From Enoplolaimus lenunculus (taxonomy: Eukaryota > Nematoda > Enoplea > Enoplida > Thoracostomopsidae), in assembly GCA_030248215.1 (NCBI GenBank), contig JASANG010002249.1, positions 88,034-152,033 of the forward strand: a stretch of DNA of 64,000 bases. The letters run 5' to 3'. The translations under genes were made by a program, and so were the position numbers. The notes under the pieces were generated by a model, which was not told the DNA's origin, ran no database searches, and saw only the letters and a list, made by a program, of their open reading frames with translations. Position 1 is the first letter of the stretch, and every line of letters begins with the position of its first letter. Below, one piece after another: positions 15,401-25,591 of this stretch.

Positions 15401-16542
15401 AATTGCGCTGGAGTTCAACAAAATTATTCAAGCATTTCACAAAAACCTCAGGTCCATCAGTTGCCGGAACATGATAATTTGTGTACATTTTAAGAAAAAG
15501 CAAAACTTAATCACGCGATTTAGTTATATACGTTTTATTTGCGACTATTTGTTGCGTATATATAATTTAATTCCTACATCAGTTTTATTATCAACTGTGG
15601 TTCGTCTACTTGGTATGAGTATTTCTGTTACTTCCAACTAACCTCAGTGCTTTATATTGCGATTTTGCTCACAAATCATGTCTAATATAAAGCCATTTAT
15701 ACCATTCAGTAAAGCATATCTAGCAATTTAAAACACCAGAGCCGGATACCGTTTGCAAAACGATGTTCAAGTGCACATTGATTCGAACATCCAAGAGATT
15801 ATGTACATGTTTGAAAGATTACAGTTTAATTTTTATAGCTACATTTATGTGCAGTGTGACACGCGGATGCAAGACGGAAAAATCAAACCTCACCGTGATG
15901 CTGCAGTGCATATCGGTTAAAACACTGATGCATATGTAGTGCTTTCATACGCAACAGCCAGGGTGAAACCGGAATTCCGGTTCCGGCATTGTTTAAATTT
16001 AATAGAATTAATTCGTATACTATGTAAACCTTGACATTCGCCGAAAATAATACATAGAAGGTCAATTTCGCATCCATGGATTATGAAAATCTAAATAATG
16101 ACTTTTTCGGTGACATGTACTTTCCATTTTCCGATTCCGGTAATTTTTTTTAAATTCTGGTTCCGGGCAATTGCAATTCCGGTTGCATTCCGGCAGCAGC
16201 ATTAAAACGAAGAAGAACCAAGATACATGAGTGTAATGTTGAGGTTCTCATAAGGTTAAAAACTGAAAACTCAGCGGCTGATTGTGAGGCGGTGTGGCTC
16301 AGTGGCAGCGCAATGGACTGAAGATTTGTCGGTCATAGGATCGGCGCCTCGTAAGAACGCCTTTCATTTTCAGTTGTAAGAACACAGAAATAAAAACCGT
16401 CGTATCCTAGCCTAAATTTATCTTGATTAAGCTATTCAGAAACTAAGCTTTTACATACTAACACAGGCAATACTTACGAATTCGTATGCAGATACTCGTA
16501 GCTCAACTGAGCTCGATTTAATGTTGGGTATGAAGAAGTCAT
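462..16542 (-). CDS. MORC2: MORC2-like GHKL ATPase with CW zinc finger (27 exons, 3' end outside window)
   Basis: Nuclear chromatin-compacting ATPase of the MORC family; in vertebrates MORC2 works with the HUSH silencing complex. Exons in coding order: 16542-16478, 15267-15214, 12538-12504, 11637-11569, 11279-11192, 10988-10880, 10419-10345, 10129-9921, 9057-8970, 8511-8391, 8214-8178, 7980-7932, 6458-6373, 6183-6043, 5720-5566, 5259-5229, 4953-4850, 4294-4189, 3965-3833, 3174-3139, 2855-2811, 2457-2128, 1744-1684, 1551-1508, 1129-1100, 859-732, 594-462. Phases agree at every junction. The first ATG (16542) opens [23 protein letters not shown] motifs: ELVDNARDAG (Glu34, Asn38), DDGCGM (67-72), GQYGNGLKS (96-104). 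Residues 290-400 are charged coiled coil, then [12 protein letters not shown]. The CW finger has Cys505, 508, 531, 542 and Trp511/529. A Ser/Arg-rich linker leads to [13 protein letters not shown] and FFQAYEKGL, matching the MORC2 C-terminal region. The last coiled coil should lie off-window. The acceptor of the 2457 exon and the weak GTTAGT donor at 461 are the least certain points. Confidence 0.93.
3432..3804. mobile_element. hAT-like MITE (CAGGGTGGCA ends)
   Basis: The ends are perfect inverted repeats, CAGGGTGGCA and TGCCACCCTG. The flanks TTTAGAAC (3424-3431) and CTTAGTAC (3805-3812) agree at six of eight positions, as expected for an old hAT 8-bp target duplication. The interior repeats GAATCCGAAT-like words and codes for nothing recognisable. 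It lies in a MORC2-like intron, 28 bp from the nearest exon. Confidence 0.8.
6980..7745 (-). mobile_element. LINE 3' end with RNase H domain (I-clade type)
   Basis: Reading the minus strand gives the end of a LINE ORF2: a [10 protein letters not shown] region followed by an RNase HI domain with [19 protein letters not shown] and [18 protein letters not shown]. All four expected acidic residues (Asp, Glu, Asp, Asp) are present. A C-terminal RNase H after the reverse transcriptase is a trait of I-group LINEs. One in-frame stop lies near 7648 and a frame change near 7505; the RNase H part (about 7490-6980) is open. The reverse transcriptase itself is absent, as in a 5'-truncated insertion. It sits in a MORC2-like intron in the gene's own orientation. 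Confidence 0.8.
8569..8875. mobile_element. MITE with AAGAGTRTGCAACT inverted ends
   Basis: The left end AGAGTGTGCAACTGGGTACA is mirrored on the right by CCAAGAGTTGCATACTCTTG. The inner arms hold GGGGGT and CTCC-type words in inverted order. A second copy lies at 52170-52446 and a more diverged relative at about 60790-61110. No coding content. Confidence 0.65.
10708..10870. mobile_element. MITE with TTGCGCTATACT inverted ends
   Basis: The left end AGTTGCGCTATACTCGTCGC is mirrored by AAGTATAGCGCAATT on the right. GC-rich arms (CGCGCGCCACCGG and GGTGGCGCGTGGC) can pair around an AT-rich loop. Relatives lie at 55085-55215 and 63128-63374, with a fragment at 48553. It is intronic in the MORC2-like gene. 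Confidence 0.7.
12022..12356. mobile_element. hAT-like MITE (CAGGATGCAACCGGAAT ends)
   Basis: The left end CAGGATGCAACCGGAATTAC is mirrored by ATTCCGGTTGCAT on the right. The same CCGGAAT word recurs internally in both orientations. It belongs with the elements at 12563, 15958 and 48068. Confidence 0.65.
12563..13131. mobile_element. hAT-like MITE, larger CCGGAA member
   Basis: It starts CAGGGTGCGACCGG and ends CCGGTTGGGCGGCTGAACCCTG in inverted orientation. The interior repeats GGAACAGGAACAGGAA-like words, as simple-sequence growth inside the element. It lies just upstream of the 12538-12504 MORC2-like exon, inside the preceding intron. Confidence 0.6.
13650..14850. repeat. 155-bp minisatellite, about seven units, with a GACGGACGGACGG tail
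   Basis: A phrase like GGTTTTGGAGGTTTGTAAAC recurs at about 13711, 13866, 14022, 14178, 14333, 14487 and 14661, giving a period near 155 bp (the last step is longer). Each unit also carries TCGCACCCAAAAACC and GCTAATATGCAAATTAG. The array ends in AAAATTATCAAAATCGGTTC, then GACGGACAGACGGACGGACG. Single diverged copies lie at 40-300 and about 9290-9650. Confidence 0.85.
15958..16195. mobile_element. hAT-like MITE (CCGGAATTCCGG core)
   Basis: It begins CAGGGTGAAACCGGAATTCC and closes with GCAATTCCGGTTGCATTCCGG. It lies in the first intron of the MORC2-like gene and belongs to the same family as 12022 and 12563. Confidence 0.55.
16286..16360 (+). repeat. tRNA-Phe-derived SINE head or tRNA pseudogene
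   Basis: GGTGTGGCTCAGTGG is a good pol III A box. It is followed by CAGCGCAATGGACTGAAGATT, which matches the D-arm end and anticodon arm of tRNA-Phe with anticodon GAA. The expected T arm is degraded (CATAGGATCGGCGCC) and the acceptor does not close, so it is not a working tRNA. It sits in intron 1 of the MORC2-like gene, on the opposite strand. Confidence 0.6.
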
Positions 16543-18179
16543 ATTACGAACCAATAGTTAGGTATACGTATATGTATATAATTTACAATACAACTTTAGA
16601 TTCAGTAGGATAATGAATATTCTATCAAAACAAACGGTAAATCGAATAGCATATGGAAATGATTTTCGTACACACGAACATGTACAAGCATCGGTTCTGG
16701 GGTCAGGGACAGGAATGGATGGAATCGGTTAAAAACCGAGAAGTGACTACCGACACTGGCCAAGAAATTATTTACAACGCTTTTTTATAATTTTTTGTGT
16801 TTTAGTTTTTTGTGTTTTTCATAGCTTTTTTGTTTTTTTCAGAATATCTCCTAGTGGTTATTGGGTAACCATGAAATGTCAATTTTATAGCTCAAAACAG
16901 CGAGACCAAGACTGAGATCAAGACCTGCCGAATACCGAGACTTCCCAACACCGGGACTCCCATTGCCGGGTACTGCACGATGGAATTAGTATAAACCGAA
17001 CCTAGTCTAGAGTACCCGACCTAACAATGACCTTAAAATTAATAAACCCTTTGACAGAACATTGCTTTCTTTAGTTACTTTAGAGAAAAACACTAGCTAT
17101 AGCAGCATCAATCAAAACTGTTTATAACTTTGTTAGCCTGTGGGATTTTTTGTCTAGAAATATTAACTTTTTTAGGCATAGAAGCTTAATTCCAAACTAC
17201 TTATGTCGACCTAAACGCACTTTTTTCAATTAACTTATTGATCTCACAGCATGCTTAAAAAATAGAGCACAATAAAGTAAATGATCCTGGCGGCATCAAC
17301 TATCTGGCACTCATAAATCCTTAGGAAAGCATCTGATATAAAGTTAAGCTATAAAACTAAAGTCAGTTCGAATTTAAGTCATGTCTCTGCAACGTCACGC
17401 ACACGTTACCATGCGTGCACTCGGCACACAAAATGTCCCATCAGGAAAATTCAAATATTGGTGGGAAAACTCAAATTTTAGCGGGAAATTTTGGCGAACA
17501 TTCAAAAAGCAACAAATAACGCATTAAATTAATTACCTTATTTAGTGCTTCCTGGCGATACCTTTTAGACTGTAACGACAAAGTCCAACAGTTCACGCAA
17601 CTCTATATTTAATATTATAATGCGCAAACAGTATACAAAAGGTCCATCAATGCAATAAGCTCTATGCGGGCATTTTTTCTTTAGAGATAGAATTTCCGCA
17701 CACAGTTACGCAATAACAGTATAGCTAGCCTTTTTGCAACAGTATAGGGGGACGATGGATGTGTGCAGTGCGCGTATGGTAACGTGTGAGCGACATTAGC
17801 ACGTTAAAGTCATCGCAATTCAACTGAAGGTGGTAGGTCTCAGTGGGAAAATTGATGATTTTAAAAATTTTGACGCAACTCTGTTTCCCCTTACTGATTT
17901 TTAAACGCATACAAATAAATTAAACTATTTTCGAAATTTCGTTTCCCCTTTGGTTGGCATCACAATTCTGAGGAAGAATGGGAAATTGTAAGACTAAGAA
18001 ATTAAAACGCATTTCGCGGTATTTTCATTATTAGCCAAAAGTGTAAAAAAATTTTATGTGCATTCGCGATATTTATCCTACGTTAGAGAAAATTTAGATA
18101 AAATTTAGAAATATTTAAGTTCAATTTAAGTCAAAGGTTGTCTTTGAACATTTACATGGGGGGTTGCTTTGGGAGTATC
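16543..18179. other. Upstream flank of the MORC2-like gene; no gene seen
   Basis: This should contain the 5' UTR and promoter of the MORC2-like gene. I see no clear TATA box. A 33-nt open stretch at about 17537-17569 (minus) is flanked by TTACAG and GTAATT and reads SKRYRQEALNK, but nothing links it to any gene. Confidence 0.4.
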
Positions 18180-18339
18180 GGTCCATGTAAAGGTCAATAG
18201 TGGAGCTTAGGCTTTACAATAATTTTTTTGATTGGCTTAGACTTAGACTTAGAATAAACTCATTCTTATGCTTAGGCTTAGGCTAAGGCTTGGGACTATG
18301 CTTATAATACGGTTCCGCCCCTGTTTATTACATTGGCCG
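18180..18339. mobile_element. MITE with TTAGGC-like hexamer core
   Basis: It is bounded by GTCCATGTAAAGGTC on the left and TTACATTGGCC on the right, which are inverted versions of each other. The core runs TTAGACTTAGACTTAG and CTTAGGCTTAGGCTAAGG. The TTCCGCCCCTGTT stretch near the right end is shared with the copy at 39550. Confidence 0.65.
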
Positions 18340-18788
18340 GAGTATCATATGCTGGTTTCTTTAGAAAAGGGATGACTTTTTGCAAAGAAGCTTACGAACG
18401 TGTGTATTGGAATTTCGTTTTTTCAAAGACACAAATTCAATTTCCCACTACTGTTTATAAAGTGTTTCAATTTACCGCTTGCCAACGTTTTAGAAATTAA
18501 ATTTCCCTGTGCCTCTTGTTTTCCAAACTGCTTCAGCGAGTTCCAGATTTGGTACACTGCCTAGTTAAATTTCGTGCCAGTTTTTGCTCAAGAAGCTGAA
18601 TTGTTATACTTAGGCATTGGTTTTACGAAAAGCATAGAGTGTTAGCGTTCTGCACAATTATCGACATGTCTTCCTGACAAAAATGAAAAAACGCAACATC
18701 GTGGGGAAAATTTTAAAACTGCTATAACTTCAAATATTGACCTCCAAACACTTGTTTCTGTTTCAAAGCAAGCGCTTAGAGATTCATT

Positions 18789-20050
18789 ATGACTTATCAT
18801 TTGAGCATTTATGGAACGACGCCGAAAACCTGTTTCACAGTCCAAGAAGTTGTGGATATGAATTTGGAAATGAGCAACGACGAAGAAGATCCCAAAATTG
18901 TTGTTATACCATCAGAAAACACAGGTGAAATCACCGATGAAGAAGTCGATGACAATAATTTGGCGGAAACTGAAGGAAATTTTGCTGATGTAGCAGGTGT
19001 GGTAGAGATTCATTCGGGATGTCAGGATGAAGATGATAGCGACGTGAAGAAACTAAAGAACATGCTGGTACCAGTGGTAAGCGCAAGTGGGCTAAGATTA
19101 CGGCGCAAACGATAAAATGGTCAAAATCTAATTTAACGTTGCTCGATAAAGAATATTCAGGTCCTGATGCGTTGAAAAATATTTCACCAGAGCTAGCTGG
19201 TATGAATCCTTATGACTTGTTTTGTCAGTTTTTTTGATAAAGACGTGTATAATTTGTGTGTTACCGAAACGTAAAGATATACTGCGCAGAACCTGAAGCA
19301 CGATCCTGACCTGACTTGGGAGCATTTGCAGACTTTTTTGGATAATTTTACTGAGTGGTTATCACATGCTACCAAACCAGAATCGGTACTGGAGTATTGA
19401 TCAAGACGTCGGTGTGCCGTTAGTTTACACCGAAATGTCGCGTAATCGGTTTAAAGAAAGAAAACAATACTTTCGTTTGGCAAAAAACGTATCGTTCTTT
19501 AAGGCAGACAAATTGGCAAAAGTTCGTACATTTCAAGATCTGATGGATGGGTCGAAACTTTTTGCAGTTTGGCGTGGTTTCTGAAACCAATAGAATTCGT
19601 AATAAAAATTTTGGTTTAGCATTGTACTGCGATAACTTCCTTTCATCAACTAAATTGTGTCGTTAGCTATCGGACCAGGTCTTAGATTTACCGGAACTGT
19701 ACGTTTGAATCGTACGGAAAAGTGTCCAGTTTCGGACACTAAAGATATTAAAAAAGTAGATCGCGGCAAATCTGAACCTTTTAGAGACGACAGGGTTCTT
19801 GTCTGTCAGTGGAATGACAGCAAACCTTTCTGCGTTGTTAGCAATTATAACGAAATTAACCCACAAAAGCAAGTATAAAATGATGGACTAAACAAAAGCG
19901 GGCATTTGTCAACATTAGCCAACCCAATCTTATTGCGGCATACAACCAGAATATGGGTGGTGTTGGCATGCTGGATCGGTTTCAAAGTGATTATCGGCCG
20001 TGCATTCGAGCTATGAAGTGGGGGTGGTGCTTGTTCGCCAAATATTGAAC
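18789..20050 (+). mobile_element. Decayed piggyBac transposase with internal deletion
   Basis: Recognisable blocks in order: an acidic N-terminus (about 18857-19060); NPYDLFCQFF and DKDVYNLCVTET (19203-19270); NRYWSIDQDVGVPLVY, then SRNRFKERKQYFRLAKN (19380-19500); LYCDNFLSSTKLC (19625-19665); TGTVRLNRTEKCPVS (19690-19740); CQWNDSKPFCVVSN (19803-19850); YNQNMGGVGMLDRFQSDYRP (19939-19998). These follow PGBD/piggyBac family order. The block carrying the first catalytic Asp residues, between 19560 and 19600, is missing. The frame changes near 19080, 19230, 19345 and 19665, and stops interrupt it. No clear TTAA-flanked ends were found. Confidence 0.85.
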
Positions 20051-20086
20051 ATGTCTGTGGTTGCTACATGACGTATGTCAATTATA

Positions 20087-20365
20087 TTTGTCTGATGTCA
20101 ATAGCTTGAGCGATCATGCAAGGTTATACTTAGGAATGTTCTTTCAAAATTTAAGTAGTACGCTTAAAAGTTTCGAACTCAACTTTATTTGGTCCTGGAG
20201 GCATTTAAGCATGCACCAGGGATAATTGACATTTATGGACTCTAATAAGGGTTTAGGGACTCTATCCTTTTACGGACTCTTATTAGAGATACGGACTCCT
20301 ATTGATTGCGCCTCAAAATGGGGACCCCTTTTATTACCCACTCTTTATTCCGGTCACTACAGTAA
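20087..20365. mobile_element. TACTGTAGTGACCC-family MITE, right part
   Basis: It matches the right part of the consensus: TTGAGCGATNATGCAAGGTT, then AATTGACATTTATGGACTCT, then TATTACCCACTCTT and an end GGTCACTACAGTA. It abuts the C-terminal remnant of the piggyBac copy. Confidence 0.75.
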
Positions 20366-20812
20366 TAAATATCGATTTTTAGAATTGTACGTTTTACCCT
20401 AACAATCAGCTTGTAGGTCTCGGGGTATTTTCTTTAGAGCAAGAAGCGAAAACAAGTGCTTAAGAAACTAAAATTCAGGTTCGGAAACCTAAGACCGAAG
20501 CATTGGCCTCTAACAAAATTGTTTTACATCTTAGCACCAAACTAACATTTTAAAATCGTTTATGTTTTACGATTTGGTAAAGAATGTTGCCATGCACGCC
20601 ATGGACAAAGCAGCAAATGTCGACTAACAAAATGTGGCAACTAGAATTAACCCCTCGATTGGATTGTGAATAGGCCTTTGAAAACAGTTTACAGCTAACA
20701 ATTTCAAAGCTCTATTTTCTGCATGACTGATACCGTAGTATATAAACAAAGTGAGTGCAACAATTTAAAGCTGCCTTCCTTCATATGATCCAAGAGAATA
20801 GATATATAGCCC

Positions 20813-20993
20813 ACACACAAAAAAAGTATTTCTGAATTTATTCAGAAAAGTATTTTCTGTTGCAAACATAAAAAGTTTTTTTGACACTATAAGACAATTT
20901 TTATAAAAATAACTGGAATACGTTTATTTTCAAACTTTATTTCAAAACTTTTTTGAAAACTTTTCTGTTGTAACAGAAATACTTTTCAAGTGT
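20813..20993. mobile_element. Fold-back MITE with AAGTATTTCTG arms
   Basis: The left arm ACACAAAAAAAGTATTTCTG is mirrored by CAGAAATACTTTTCAAGTGT, and an inner AGAAAAGT is mirrored by ACTTTTCT. The interior is AT-rich and noncoding. Confidence 0.6.
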
Positions 20994-22475
20994 AACTTGC
21001 CAATCGTATTCCTTAAATGTAAGAAATTTTTTCTTAAATATCAGAATTATTATGTTGACTGCAGTTAAGTTATCATATAGACGCTTGAAAGTGTCTGATT
21101 TATTGCAGTAAAAAATTAAAAAAATGGCCGTAATAGATTGATATAGCTAGGGACAAAACGTATGTACCCAGAACGATGCTTGTAGCATATAAATGCAATT
21201 ACGTAGGTTGTCCGCAGCAAGGAGGTCTGCTGCAAATGCGTCATGGATACGCAAAAAGTAGCAGTTCAGCAGGACAGATTCTACTCGATAAATATATATG
21301 GATCCTATAATTTGCTTTTAAATCTATTTTTTCGCAGTCAAGGTAGTATTAACCGCACAAGTTATTCATAATAAAATTTAAGGTTGCTATTGTAAACAGC
21401 ACAATTTCAACTGGATTATCCAACCATAAAAAGGCCGATATTCCAGTATCGCCCAATCGCACTCGGTCGGATCGGAAATCGAACCAGAAATTCTTCTGGA
21501 ATTTTAGCCACGAACCGAACAAATTCTTTTTAAAGCCTGGCAGGCAGTGTAGAAAATTTTGCTCATTTGAATAGTTTTTCTGAACGTCACTGCTCTAACC
21601 GCGTAAGTACACAAAGTCATACTAATGAGCAGTCTTTAATAGTTTCGCGTATGAAGACAAAATTCCCACAGTACCTTAGAGTCTCCTCGGACTAGAGCAT
21701 CAAACTCAAATATACGCGAACAATTGTGATAAATTACTCGTGTCCCTCGGCTTTGGGGTAAAAGGCGTTTACGGTGATCACATCGTTATAGCAGTTTGAC
21801 GTTTGAAATTTAGTTCACCATAGTACATTCTATGCTTGAAACAGTTAAAGGTTTAGTTTTTGAACCGTCATTAAAGCCCTGTGCTATACGAAAGTTCTAT
21901 TTCAAATAACCTATTAACGACTACGTTTGTTGACTTATCTAAGCAATAGTTAGAATGCCGCTATCTGAATTAATTCGTTTTCAGACATTTTTAGTATTTC
22001 AATATTTTTTATTTATCACCCACAAGTTTTTACGTACAAGACTTGTAAACTTTTAAATCAAAGCATGGTTGACTATACACAATCTAACACAACACACCCA
22101 TGTTTGATTTGGCGTACTCCTATGCAGATTTTCGCAGATTGGCCATACACGACCAGTTTGCTAAAATAGGGTGAGATTTTATGTTTTGACGAAGTTTCTT
22201 ATTACCGGTATGATGAAATTATACAGACAAGTTCATAAAAAACAACCAAGTGTCAAACCAAAGTTAAAACACAAGTCGTCGTTTCATGTCTAACTTTCTT
22301 CGCCAGACCTGCGTTTACCCGCGAGTACCTGTGGGTAGAGTTCCTACTCTGGGTGCCAGTTGAGCATTGTGACTCCTTGTACCTTCTGACCACTTAGTGA
22401 GATTTTGGAAATCCCTGTATCTGTTTGTATGTTATTAAATTGGTTTAGCATCACACAACAGTTGATAGTTAATAT
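20994..22475. other. Gene-free stretch downstream of the GPCR gene
   Basis: Beyond the GPCR stop codon at 22476 I see no exon-like block and no structured repeat of note. The region is AT-rich with dispersed short homopolymers. Confidence 0.4.
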
Positions 22476-25400
22476 TTAAGTCATTTCTAACACGTCATAT
22501 GACCGGTCGGTTGACAGAAACGGCACCGTGCAACTTTTGACAAATCTGTTTCGTCTGCTGGTAAGTTCGTTTTGGCTGAAACGGTTGCTGCATTTCGGTT
22601 GAAGTAGGAAATATCCAAATTTATCATCCTGGGTTTCACTCTGGGCTTCTGACGAACTAAACTTTGATATGAATTTAGTCATTTCGTGATCATTAGTCGC
22701 TGATGCTTCTTCAACGCTCATCCTTACAACATCAAATGTTGGCTGTGGTATTGAAGCACTTGTAACCGCTGCTTGACGGTTAATAATTGTCCCAGGTTCC
22801 GTTAGTAATCCACGTCTGATAATCTTTCGATACGGTAAAAGGTGCCGCTTACAAGCCGCCCAGAGATGATTTCGATAACATTGAAATATTTTACAAAATT
22901 CCGTCCTAAATTGACTATTTAATGCGAGAAATAAATAAAATTTAATACTTCGGTCTTGTTGAATGGTTAAATTTGCAGCAATCAACAACCAATCGCAGAT
23001 GACTTTGATGTACAGGAGACGTTCGAGTCGTGCGATACTCAGCGCGTTGAAGTCCCGTAGTTCTGCATCAACTTGAGCCGGTGGATACATCAACTCCAAG
23101 AAGCGTTTGCTTTCTTTCGGCGCAACCTAAATCAAAAATCGATTGTTAAAATGCCAAATGGCTTAGTTTTAATACTTTAAGATTTCGCCATCCTGAAAAT
23201 TATGTTCGAAAAATCATTCAATAAATCGGCATATTTAACATTTAAATACGGTCGTTTTGATACAATACATTCATATGGTTCCCGGTAACACGAGATAACA
23301 TTGAAAACGCATTAAAAGCATATAGCGCAACCCAATATCTTTTATCTATTTAATAGCGTCAAAACCTGCTCTGGTTTAATAAACTGATCCTATCCATGGT
23401 AGCGTTCTGTACCAATTTGACCTGGTGGATAAATTATAAATAAGCGTTTGTTTTCTTTTTGAGCTACCTTACACGTGCAAATCAGTGCTTAAAATGCCCG
23501 CAAAAAAACGTTTGAAAATTAAACCCTAGTTGTAAAACTTGTTCTATTCAAGAAATTATAGTATAGCCAAGGAAAGCGGAAAAACCTCACTGTCGCAATT
23601 TAAGAAATCTAGCCCTAGCTAAGATTGGCTGCACAGCCTACACTATACCTAGCCTACACTTGATTGTAACAATTATTTTCAGATTAAACTCGCTTTTCGC
23701 AATGTCCGTTTTACAATCAGAGAGCAGCAGCCATTAAAGGGCGGGTTGGGCTCAAACACAGATTTCGAAATGTTTAAGAATCGCGGCCGCGCCTAGGGTT
23801 GTCCGCTCCCACTCAAATGAAACCCAGGAACTTGTAGCAGTTATGAGTCAAGGGTCTCGTGAGCGAAGTGACTAAAAAGCCAGACGCAATTTTAATATTA
23901 TTAAATCCCAAAAGAACTTTAGCTTGCTTAGATTCGATGAGTTAGCGATCCGAGTCCTGGAATTTTATTTCGATCCGTACTATAGTGACCCGAATAAGAA
24001 GGAGAACTGATATTTATTGTGCCTCTCCAGAGGGTACCCCAGTTGTTCGGTTACGGACTGTTATTTATTTTTAACCCACATCCACCACCCTTCGCTACTG
24101 ATATGTATCCGGTACTGCAGTTGTCCGTTGAATTAAACGTTTATTTGCCTTGGGTCAATACAGCTTGAGCGATAACGCAAGGTTATACTTAGGAATGTAC
24201 TTTCAAAACTTAAGTACGCTTCAAAGTTTCGAATTCAACTTTATTTGGTCTTAGCGAAATTTTTATACGCTGCTATAGAGAACAGCGAGAACAATAATCG
24301 AACGAACCGAACAAGAAATTTGACAATTGTAGCATTTAAGTGTTTTTCAATTTGCAACTATTTTGTATTAAATTGATGTCTTTATAACTCGAAACCCTTT
24401 GAATCTCTCGATGCTCCACTGGGCGTTGTACAAGTTACGAAAAGAACTCTTCAGAATATATGAAAGACGATTTCAATGTATAACATTGACTGACTAATCG
24501 TGTTGAATTATTAAGGCTATGCATATTCATTTTAGCTACGACGAGCTCACCTGTAGTAACGCAAGCACGATAACAATGGCCATTAAACAGTACAACTGTC
24601 GCTGTTTGCTTCGTTCGCGTCGTATCCGCCTCAAATCATCCGGCCGCGGTATCCCGTTTACAATGGCTACAGTTGCTAACGCAGTAACACCGCCAACAGA
24701 TTGCTGACGAAACAGAATCGTATTTCGTCTCCCGCGAAATCGTACATACCCACAAACGACAACTGTAGTCAAAGTGAACAGTATTAACGGATAACAGCCG
24801 CGAATAATTAAATTATACACATTTTTGACTCGTTTCGCGACCGCGTACAGCCCAGCATCTGTGCGGACACGGAACGAATAAACTATCGCCGCGTGAGACA
24901 GGTTTTGACCGGAATTTTCCAACTCAGTCAATGTCAAATTTAACGTAGTTACATTAATATTTGCAGCAGAAAACGCAAATGGTGATCCGAGAACAATTTT
25001 TGTCAACGTTTTTGTTTGTATTGTTTGCTGAAACAGTGCTTGCCATGAATTAAATACTGTTGCGAGCAAAACGCAAACAACTGTCGCGTATATCGTTAAC
25101 GCAGCTCGACGTCGCTTTTGGCGATACATTTGACAAAACCATAACGCAACAACTCGATCAAACGTTAATAACACCGTCATATATAACGCAGTATATCCGG
25201 CCGACGAGTATATAAATCGTGCGATTAGCCCTTGGTAAACAGCTCCAAAATAATGACAATACGCCAAGTTTCCAGTATCAGCAACAACTTGCGACACTTC
25301 ATCGATAAATTTTCCAACAAAATAATTCACACAGTACATAAGTTCTCCAAACGCGAGCACTTTGTAGAATACAAAATGTGACGTTTGAGTCGCTTTACTG

Positions 25401-25591
25401 CGATACAGTATTATTAATGAAAGTGTGTTACCAACGACACCAAACACCATGTACATAAGCGAAAATAGTTGATACGCAGGCAGGAATGAAATAAGCCGAC
25501 TTTGAGATTGAAGAAACGTTTCGAACGCGCGTTGAGCTTTGTAGCTGACCAGATACGAGGTTTCATTGGCTGTTGTATTTGTTAGATTCAT
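22476..25591 (-). CDS. Rhodopsin-class GPCR, peptide-receptor-like (two exons)
   Basis: Seven-helix plasma-membrane receptor. Exon 1 is 25591-24551, exon 2 is 23126-22476. The donor CAG/GTGAGC and acceptor TTTAG/GTT join in phase 0, giving 563 residues. The N-terminus has three N-glycosylation sequons (Asn2, 5, 9). TM1 is about 43-63 with the conserved GN at 54-55; TM2 75-97; Cys112 for the disulfide; TM3 ends in FDRV (144-147) in place of DRY; TM4 164-186. The second extracellular loop is long (187-260) with sequons at 213, 218 and 230. TM5 is 260-283, TM6 332-352. TM7 (387-413) ends SIKFYLFLALNSQFR instead of NPxxY, a form met in FMRFamide-like and related peptide receptors. A Ser/Thr-rich tail of about 140 residues follows. 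The intron cuts TM6. The ligand cannot be told from sequence alone. Confidence 0.88.
23986..24246. mobile_element. TACTGTAGTGACCC-family MITE inside the GPCR intron
   Basis: It starts TACTATAGTGACCCGAATAA and continues through TTCGGTTACGGACTG, CCACCCTTCGCTACTG and GAGCGATAACGCAAGG. It stops after AACTTTATTTGGTC, so the right end is lost. It lies in the single intron of the GPCR gene. Confidence 0.75.

Noticed and set aside
17537-17569. A 33-nt exon reading SKRYRQEALNK on the minus strand
   Set aside because: The splice-like borders could be chance; it lies upstream of the MORC2-like ATG and no partner exon was found.
18789-20050. A domesticated piggyBac host gene
   Set aside because: Several frame changes, stops and loss of the catalytic middle show decay, not conservation.
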